DNA of 11,990 nucleotides. Source: Akkermansiaceae bacterium (GTDB taxonomy: Bacteria; Verrucomicrobiota; Verrucomicrobiia; Verrucomicrobiales; Akkermansiaceae). The stretch lies in NCBI GenBank assembly GCA_023300205.1, contig JALZVD010000362.1:1-11990 (forward strand), written 5' to 3'. Each line of letters begins with the position of its first letter. The first letter of the stretch is position 1. Under the pieces are notes generated by a model. The model was given only the letters and a program-made list of their open reading frames with translations, ran no database searches and was not told the origin of the DNA. Of the stretch, positions 7,419 through 11,990 are shown one piece after another. Both the position numbers and the translations under genes were made by a program.

Positions 7419-7434
7419 TCTGACTGAGGTCAGA
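7419..7434 (-). promoter_or_regulatory. Second perfect dyad (6-4-6) in the same region
   Basis: TCTGAC (7419-7424), TGAG, then GTCAGA (7429-7434), a perfect inverted repeat 20 nt from the first dyad. As RNA it would be a small tetraloop hairpin in the leader if transcription starts further upstream; as DNA it could be another protein site. Weaker dyads (7521-7525 with 7537-7541) lie further up. Confidence 0.35.
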
Positions 7435-7581
7435 GGTATCCTATACTGCGGTATGGGTGTGCCAAAGTGGGCACCGATTTTAGGATAAGACAGGCCTAGG
7501 GTCTAGAGAGGAGGTTACTTGCGCTGTTACTGGATGAGCGCGGCGTATTGATTTAGACGAACTAAGTGGGTCAATCCTGGA

Positions 7582-7986
7582 TTAACAATCTCGAGGAGGG
7601 GGGGTGGGACATTGAGTCACTCTGCTATCTGGAATAGGGATGGAGGGGAAGATGAAGCCGAGCTTTTTGGAGTGGGGTCCTAGAATAGCGATCTTCTTCA
7701 TGTGGGGCGCTATTTTAGCGATGGAGATGATCTCGATTTTATCTGGGAGGTGGTTGTTTTTGGGAGCGTCTGCTTGCTGTTTTTTAAGCAAGGTGATTTT
7801 GTGGCAGTGCTGGCAGGGAGCGTCTCCAGAAAATGTGGAATCTAGGGCTTCTGCTATGCCTTGTTGGGGAATACGGTCATGGATCATTTTTGACCATGCA
7901 AATGCCTGATAGATAGCCATAGGTCCTCCGATGATGGAGAAGGCGGTGGCTATGCAGGTGAGCTTGATGATCATGTCCCGTAACAT
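7582..7986 (-). CDS. Small exported CxxC/His protein, unknown function
   Basis: A 134-residue protein with a hydrophobic N-terminal segment (about residues 5-25) that could be a signal anchor or signal peptide. The segment AFAWSKMIHD follows, then TFSGDAPCQHCHKI at 51-64, placing Cys58, His60, Cys61 and His62 in a compact metal- or thiol-binding motif. The rest is basic and Pro-rich with a last-residue Cys. The TF-GxxPCxxC pattern after an AW-M segment resembles short uncharacterised proteins I recall beside H/M-rich barrel genes like the one downstream here. Function is not known to me; metal delivery or sensing in the periplasm is inference. Two in-frame starts exist, ATG at 7986 and ATG at 7974. 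A promoter-like TTGACT lies close upstream. The stop is TAA. Confidence 0.65.
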   Translation of the reverse strand: MLRDMIIKLTCIATAFSIIGGPMAIYQAFAWSKMIHDRIPQQGIAEALDSTFSGDAPCQHCHKITLLKKQQADAPKNNHLPDKIEIISIAKIAPHMKKIAILGPHSKKLGFIFPSIPIPDSRVTQCPTPPPRDC

Positions 7987-7994
7987 TGGAGAAT

Positions 7995-8023
7995 GGATAT
8001 GTATGACTGGAAATAAAAGTCAA
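7995..8023 (-). promoter_or_regulatory. Candidate promoter of the CxxC protein gene
   Basis: On the minus strand TTGACT (8018-8023, five of six consensus bases) is followed after 17 nt by ATATCC (7995-8000), a weak -10 box. The predicted transcript would start within a few bases of the ATG at 7986, so the mRNA would be almost leaderless, or translation would start at the ATG at 7974. Confidence 0.35.
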
Positions 8024-8060
8024 GCTTTTGACGGGGGAATGTACTTATCTGGACAAAGAA

Positions 8061-8085
8061 AAAGCACCTTGTTGAGGGGTGCTTT
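8061..8085 (-). terminator. Intrinsic terminator of the 97-residue protein gene
   Basis: AAAGCACC (8061-8068) and GGTGCTTT (8078-8085) are a perfect 8-bp stem. On the minus strand it runs into TTTTTCTTTG. It follows the stop of the minus-strand gene ending at 8118 by about 33 nt and separates it from the CxxC/barrel pair. Confidence 0.85.
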
Positions 8086-8117
8086 ATGGTCTTTAAACAT
8101 GTGAATAGGTATGTGGT

Positions 8118-8411
8118 TTAACCTCTGAGTTCACTGCTGTGCTTAAGCCTACGAGAGGCGGTGGCGTAGAGTTCTTTGTATCTGATTTTAGCGTAGTTGT
8201 AGATGATGTGGTTTTCATCACCAGCTGCCATGAGGACCGCTTCTGCGTATGCTGTAGGACGGTAGTCTTTACCGAGGAGCTCTTTTCCCACGATGGTGTA
8301 AATACGCTCTTCAAGAGTGGCGTGTAGCTTTTCTTGGTCCTCAGGTAATGAGGTAATCGGTGTGGTGGCGTGGAGAGCTTTTGGTTCTGGTACTGTTAAT
8401 TTTTCAGCCAT
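8118..8411 (-). CDS. Conserved-looking small cytosolic protein, unknown function
   Basis: A 97-residue soluble protein that I do not recognise. Residues 1-25 are Pro/Thr-rich and probably flexible. From about 24 on, the protein looks alpha-helical and compact (LEERIYTIVGKELLGKDY, YAEAVLMAAGDENHIIYNYAKIRYKELY), ending in a basic stretch TASRRLKHS. No membrane segment, signal peptide or Cys is present. It has its own terminator (8061-8085) and a clean ATG without SD. The balanced composition and periodic hydrophobics suggest a real gene. It stands alone, with unrelated neighbours. The stop is TAA. Confidence 0.65.
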   Translation of the reverse strand: MAEKLTVPEPKALHATTPITSLPEDQEKLHATLEERIYTIVGKELLGKDYRPTAYAEAVLMAAGDENHIIYNYAKIRYKELYATASRRLKHSSELRG

Positions 8412-8528
8412 GGATTTAGTATATGTGAATAGTTAGGAAGAGGTTGGCAGGGGAGAAGGCGGAAAAACACAACTTACGCCTTAACCATTGATCGTAGTGT
8501 ATTCCTTATAGGGTGATATGACAAGGAT
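8412..8528 (-). other. Intergenic region with two imperfect hairpins
   Basis: Between the two small minus-strand genes, the arms CCTTGT and ATAAGG (8521-8526 with 8504-8509, minus sense) pair with one wobble. AAGGCG and CGCCTT (8456-8461, 8477-8482) pair perfectly around a 15-nt loop. Neither has a proper T-run. They may end the 62-residue gene or lie in the leader of the next one. Confidence 0.3.
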
Positions 8529-8717
8529 TTATATATCTGGTTGTTGGAACAGTTCTTCGCTCCAAGATGCTAATGACGCATCAGTGACTTTATGATGGAG
8601 TGCTGCAAGTTTTTTTGGGCAGCGCTTGAGTCGAAGATAGAGAAGGTAGGCTGCAAGTGTGTCCTGCTCTTGGGTTGAGCATTGGGTGATTTCTTGTTTT
8701 AGTTCATCAAAGTCCAT
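8529..8717 (-). CDS. Small antitoxin-like helical protein
   Basis: A 62-residue protein starting MDFDELKQEI. A helical LAAYLLYLRLK segment follows, then a HHKVTDASLASWSEEL tail. The layout (DELK start, helix, then a short charged-Trp tail) resembles the many short solitary proteins in Verrucomicrobia and Planctomycetes often labelled antitoxin-like; this resemblance is from memory and weak. No toxin gene such as PIN or RelE is adjacent. The ATG at 8717 was chosen over an upstream in-frame TTG at 8780, because the family-like part starts at MDFD and no SD supports either. It is divergent from glmM, with 152 nt between the two starts. The stop is TAA. Confidence 0.55.
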   Translation of the reverse strand: MDFDELKQEITQCSTQEQDTLAAYLLYLRLKRCPKKLAALHHKVTDASLASWSEELFQQPDI

Positions 8718-8869
8718 ATGATACTGATATAGGTGGGTAAGGCGTTGCTGGGAATCTATCGATGGAGTTTGAACAATCAAGCTGTAAAAGGGCTAAAGTC
8801 TGAAGCTAAACTAGAGGTATGTGTGTAATAAGGTTTGCCATCCCAGAGTTCTTTGGTAATTAAAGAGAC

Positions 8870-10222
8870 ATGAATAATCAATTATTTGGGACGGATGGGA
8901 TCCGTGGCAAAGCTAACCAATGGCCAATCACTCCAGAGGTGGCTATGAGGGTAGGTAGGGCAGTGGCGCGTGTGCTCTGCTCTGAGGATGGTAGTTCACT
9001 AAAGGTGGTAATTGGAAAAGACACTCGGCTTTCTGGAGCGATGCTAGAGCATGCGCTATCTGCGGGTCTGATCTCTGAGGGTGCTGAGGTGCATCTGACT
9101 GGTGCTGTGCCGACTCCGGCGGTGGCGTATTTGACCCAGACTATGGGTTGTGATGCTGGGATCATGCTGACGGCTTCGCATAATCCGTTTGAGGATAATG
9201 GGATTAAGATTTTTGGGCCAGACGGCTATAAGCTGACTGATGACCAGGAGAAAAAGGTGGAGGAGATTATTCGTGACGAGAAACTTTCTGATCCAGATAT
9301 GAGTAGAGGTCTGGGGGAGGTATGCGATGTGGCAGATGCGGCTGGACAATACCGTGAATTTGCCAGAAGAGCTGTAGGTGATTATTCGTTAGAGGGTCTC
9401 AAGGTGGTGCTGGATTGTGCTCATGGTGCTGCTCATTGTTTGGGGCCAGTGATTTTTGAGGAGCTTGGTGCGGAGGTGATCTCACTGGGTGTGGAGCCAG
9501 ATGGGAAGAATATCAATGAAGGTTATGGGGCATTGCATCCTGAGAAGGCAGCGGCGCTTGTGGCGGAGCATGGGGCAGATATTGGGATTTGTTTTGATGG
9601 TGATGCGGATAGGGTGATTTTAGTGGATGAGAATGGTAAGTTGATCTCAGGTGACCGAGTGTTATGCCTTTGTGCGAAGGCGCTGAAGGAGGAGGGCAAG
9701 CTGAAGGATGATTGTCTGGTAGCGACGGTGATGAGTAACTTAGGACTGAGAGATGCGCTTGAGGCGGATGGCATTAGACTAGAGGTAACAGGTGTGGGTG
9801 ATAGGTTAGTCATCGAGAGTATGCGAGAGCATGGATATTCACTAGGCGGTGAGAACTCAGGACATATTATTTTCTCTGACAATTCTACGACAGGAGATGG
9901 GATCATGAGCGGGCTTAAGGTGCTGGCAATTATGAAGCGGACTGGGAAGAAACTTTCTGAGCTGGCTGATTGTATGGTAGAGTATCCGGCTGAGCTGCAT
10001 GCTATTGCGGTGAGGGAGAAGCCACCTATCGATGAGACTTTTGCGCTGCGTGATGCGATCTTGGCTGCAGAGAGGTCAATGGGGAATGAGGGAAGAGTGC
10101 TGGTGAGGTATAGTGGGACGGAGAACAAAATCCGTGTTTTGGTGGAGGCTAAATCAGCAGAAGCTGCAATACTACATGCCAAGGCTATCTGCGATGTTGT
10201 CAATGCAACGATTGGGTGCTAG
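8870..10222 (+). CDS. glmM: Phosphoglucosamine mutase
   Basis: A 450-residue GlmM (E. coli 445) that interconverts glucosamine-6-phosphate and glucosamine-1-phosphate via a phosphoserine. It opens with LFGTDGIRG. The active-site loop TASHNP at 101-106 provides phosphorylated Ser103. The Mg-binding loop DGDADR is at 243-248, the sugar-recognition motif GGENSG at 326-331, and the phosphate-binding loop RYSGTENKIR at 413-422. All four domains are intact. The ATG at 8870 follows AAAGAGA, a weak SD. It starts the amino-sugar operon; the next gene begins 34 nt after its TAG. A TGTAAT at 8824-8829 could be a -10 box, but I see no good -35. Confidence 0.97.
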   Translation: MNNQLFGTDGIRGKANQWPITPEVAMRVGRAVARVLCSEDGSSLKVVIGKDTRLSGAMLEHALSAGLISEGAEVHLTGAVPTPAVAYLTQTMGCDAGIMLTASHNPFEDNGIKIFGPDGYKLTDDQEKKVEEIIRDEKLSDPDMSRGLGEVCDVADAAGQYREFARRAVGDYSLEGLKVVLDCAHGAAHCLGPVIFEELGAEVISLGVEPDGKNINEGYGALHPEKAAALVAEHGADIGICFDGDADRVILVDENGKLISGDRVLCLCAKALKEEGKLKDDCLVATVMSNLGLRDALEADGIRLEVTGVGDRLVIESMREHGYSLGGENSGHIIFSDNSTTGDGIMSGLKVLAIMKRTGKKLSELADCMVEYPAELHAIAVREKPPIDETFALRDAILAAERSMGNEGRVLVRYSGTENKIRVLVEAKSAEAAILHAKAICDVVNATIGC

Positions 10223-10255
10223 AAAATAGGTAGTAAGAGAATTTACCTCTAGAAA

Positions 10256-11104
10256 ATGAATTTGTTAGAACCAGTGAGAAAAGGAGATCTGTGGCCACTT
10301 TATGATGGTGAGGTTTCTGGTAGTCAGTTGATCGCGGATAAGACGCTGGCTGAGCTGCAGCGGGAGTTGGCTCCGGAAGGGGCGAATCTCTATGCAAATG
10401 CGTGGGTTGATCCTGCGGACTGGGATGCCTTAAAGGAGGCTGAGACTTCTGGAAAGCTGGTCACTGAGGCTGGTGATGTTTTAGGTTATCTCGATGGTAG
10501 AGGAGATGAGGAATTAGTGGCTTCTCCTAAATCTAGGCTGATTTTGCATTCTTGGGATTTACTTTATGTGAATGAGCAGGTTGTGGGAGGTCTTACGGAG
10601 TCTCATTATGGAGGAGACGTGAGTCCAGCGGCTCATGTGGAGGGTTTTTTGCAGGTTGGTGAGGGAACGCGGATTTTACCAGGCGTGTTTATTGAGGGTA
10701 ATGTAGTGATTGGGAAAAATTGTAAGGTTGGGCCTAATTGTTATATCCGTGGAAATACGACGATTGGTGATGATTGTCATATAGGACAGGCGGTGGAGGT
10801 GAAGAACTCATTGATAGGACATGGCTCATCAGTGGGGCATCTTAGCTATGTGGGTGATAGTGTGATCGGTAAAAAGGTGAATTTTGGAGCGGCGACTGTG
10901 ACTTCTAATTTACGTCATGATGGGAGGAATCATCATTCGATGAGTGGGGGAACACTTGTCGATAGCGGTAGAAGAAAATTTGGGACAATTGTGGGTGATG
11001 GTGTGCACACTGGAATTCAGACGGCTATTTATCCAGGAAGGAAGCTGGGTCCAGGAACTTCGACGCTACCAAATGCGGATGTTCCAAAAGATTTAACAGA
11101 ATAA
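10256..11104 (+). CDS. GlmU-like acetyltransferase (left-handed beta-helix), no uridylyltransferase signature
   Basis: A 282-residue protein. Residues from about 122 on are hexapeptide repeats (GVFIEGNVVIGKNCKVG, TIGDDCHIG, VIGKKVNFGA) forming a left-handed beta-helix. Arg165, Glu181, Lys183, His195, Tyr198, Asn209 and Asn218 correspond, at a constant offset of 168, to E. coli GlmU Arg333, Glu349, Lys351, His363, Tyr366, Asn377 and Asn386 (numbers from memory), the acetyl-acceptor site and catalytic His. The segment NLRHDG and later SGRRKFG resembles archaeal-type sugar-1-phosphate nucleotidylyl/acetyltransferases. Residues 1-120 contain remnants like the C-terminal part of a nucleotidyltransferase fold (SWDLLYVNEQVV) but no GxGTRM-type nucleotide loop. 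Likely role: acetyl-CoA-dependent conversion of glucosamine-1-P to GlcNAc-1-P, supported by its place between glmM and glmS. No SD; TAA stop. Confidence 0.8.
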   Translation: MNLLEPVRKGDLWPLYDGEVSGSQLIADKTLAELQRELAPEGANLYANAWVDPADWDALKEAETSGKLVTEAGDVLGYLDGRGDEELVASPKSRLILHSWDLLYVNEQVVGGLTESHYGGDVSPAAHVEGFLQVGEGTRILPGVFIEGNVVIGKNCKVGPNCYIRGNTTIGDDCHIGQAVEVKNSLIGHGSSVGHLSYVGDSVIGKKVNFGAATVTSNLRHDGRNHHSMSGGTLVDSGRRKFGTIVGDGVHTGIQTAIYPGRKLGPGTSTLPNADVPKDLTE

Positions 11105-11142
11105 TTTAACTAACTAATAACCAATCTAACAAATAAAAAACC

Positions 11143-11990
11143 ATGTGTGGAATAATAGCATATTCAGGAAATAGATCAGCAACTCCCATCTTACTTAATG
11201 GGCTCCGAAAACTCGAATACCGTGGGTATGATTCATCGGGAATAGCGATCCATAGTAACAATACCATTCATATTTATAAGCAAGAGGGTAAGGTGGAGAA
11301 TCTGGTGAAGAGCTTAGGGGATTATGATAGTGATGAGATTCATACGCATGGTAATCTTGGAATAGCACATACTCGCTGGGCGACGCACGGACCACCAACT
11401 ACAGCAAATGCTCACCCACATGGCGCGGGTGAGAGTGAGAATGATCATAATATTGCGTTAGTTCATAATGGGATTATTGAAAACTACCGTGCTTTAAAAG
11501 CAAGGTTAGAAGGTGAGGGGCGTGTGTTCTATTCAGATACGGATAGTGAGGCGCTTTCGCATTTGATAGATTCTTATTATGAAGGAGATCTTGCTAAGGC
11601 AGTGAGTTCTGCTTTGAAGGAGGTGGAGGGTACGTTTGGCATCGCATGTTTAGCGAAGTCTGATCCAGATAAAATGGTGGTAGCTCGTAGGGGCTCACCT
11701 ATCGTGATTGGGCTTGGGGATGATGAGACGATTATTGCCTCTGATGCTTCTGCTATTATCAGTCACACACGGCAGGTGATCTATCTGGATGATAATGATG
11801 TGGCGATTATTCAAGGTGGTAAAGTGGATATTCGGACGCTTGATGCGAGTCCAGTGGTGCGTGAGACTTCTGATATTGATTGGTCTGAGGATGCAGCTGA
11901 GAAGGGTGGATATGAGCATTATATGCTGAAAGAAATCTTTGAGCAACCTACAGCGATTGGCAATAGTATCCGTGGTAGAGTGAATTTAGA
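11143..11990 (+). CDS. glmS: Glutamine:fructose-6-phosphate aminotransferase, 5' part
   Basis: The first 282 codons of GlmS; the frame is open to the window edge, so the 3' part is missing. GlmS makes glucosamine-6-phosphate from fructose-6-phosphate and glutamine. MCGIIAYSG supplies the N-terminal nucleophile Cys after Met removal. LEYRGYDSSGIA, HTRWATHG (76-83), VHNGIIENY (107-115) and SDTDSE are hallmarks of the class II glutaminase domain. The visible end, around EIFEQPTAIGNSIRGR, is the linker just before the sugar isomerase domains. It starts 38 nt after the acetyltransferase stop, behind an A-rich leader without SD. That gap is too short for a glmS ribozyme. Confidence 0.96.
   Translation, partial: MCGIIAYSGNRSATPILLNGLRKLEYRGYDSSGIAIHSNNTIHIYKQEGKVENLVKSLGDYDSDEIHTHGNLGIAHTRWATHGPPTTANAHPHGAGESENDHNIALVHNGIIENYRALKARLEGEGRVFYSDTDSEALSHLIDSYYEGDLAKAVSSALKEVEGTFGIACLAKSDPDKMVVARRGSPIVIGLGDDETIIASDASAIISHTRQVIYLDDNDVAIIQGGKVDIRTLDASPVVRETSDIDWSEDAAEKGGYEHYMLKEIFEQPTAIGNSIRGRVNL

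Noticed and set aside
7582..7986. Thioredoxin-like or cytochrome c (CxxCH) assignment
   Set aside because: A CQHCH string is present, which formally matches CxxCH, but there is no cytochrome fold, no distal Met context and no thioredoxin fold around it; kept as unknown.
9523..10203. 226-codon minus-strand frame opposite glmM
   Set aside because: Ser-rich shadow of the conserved glmM coding strand with no start signal.
11105..11142. glmS ribozyme/riboswitch
   Set aside because: Only 38 A-rich nucleotides separate the acetyltransferase stop from glmS, far too short for the ribozyme.

Overview
The window is a piece of bacterial chromosome carrying mostly housekeeping genes. The order rplY-pth-rpsF-ssb, a glmM/acetyltransferase/glmS run, a His/Met-rich outer-membrane protein (so a diderm) and leaders with few Shine-Dalgarno (SD) sequences would fit a Verrucomicrobiota member of moderate GC, perhaps near Rubritalea/Akkermansiaceae. 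That placement is inference from gene content and order; nothing here proves it. I see no phage, insertion sequence, CRISPR array, rRNA or tRNA.

Layout: (1) 1-2708, plus strand: a translation/replication cluster of ribosomal protein L25 (rplY), peptidyl-tRNA hydrolase (pth), ribosomal protein S6 (rpsF) and single-strand binding protein (ssb), then a short one-helix membrane protein. The cluster ends at a strong bidirectional terminator at 2672-2708. (2) 2734-5925, minus strand: the full-length carbamoyl-phosphate synthase large subunit (carB), convergent with the first cluster. (3) 5926-8085, minus strand: a gene for a small exported CxxC/His protein, then a 274-bp region rich in inverted repeats, then a His/Met-rich outer-membrane beta-barrel, closed by a perfect 12-bp terminator hairpin. 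This pair looks like the accessory, metal-related part of the window. (4) 8118-8717, minus strand: two small uncharacterised genes, one resembling solitary antitoxin-like proteins. (5) 8870-11990, plus strand: an amino-sugar operon of glmM, a left-handed beta-helix acetyltransferase with the GlmU acetyltransferase residues but no uridylyltransferase signature, and the 5' part of glmS.

How the genes work together: GlmS (fructose-6-P to glucosamine-6-P), GlmM (to glucosamine-1-P) and the GlmU-like acetyltransferase (to GlcNAc-1-P) form a nearly complete route to UDP-GlcNAc for peptidoglycan and lipopolysaccharide. Only the UTP-dependent last step is absent here. The first cluster serves ribosomes, peptidyl-tRNA recycling and DNA replication.

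Most notable points: the stand-alone GlmU-like acetyltransferase between glmM and glmS; a four-codon minicistron with an ideal SD whose stop overlaps the pth start; a coding-like extension of the small membrane protein behind two in-frame TGA codons, in a window where none of the 11 complete genes uses TGA as stop (this excludes the small membrane protein, whose assigned stop is TGA); two consecutive hairpins filling the rpsF-ssb gap; and the outer-membrane/CxxC gene pair with its inverted-repeat-rich upstream region.
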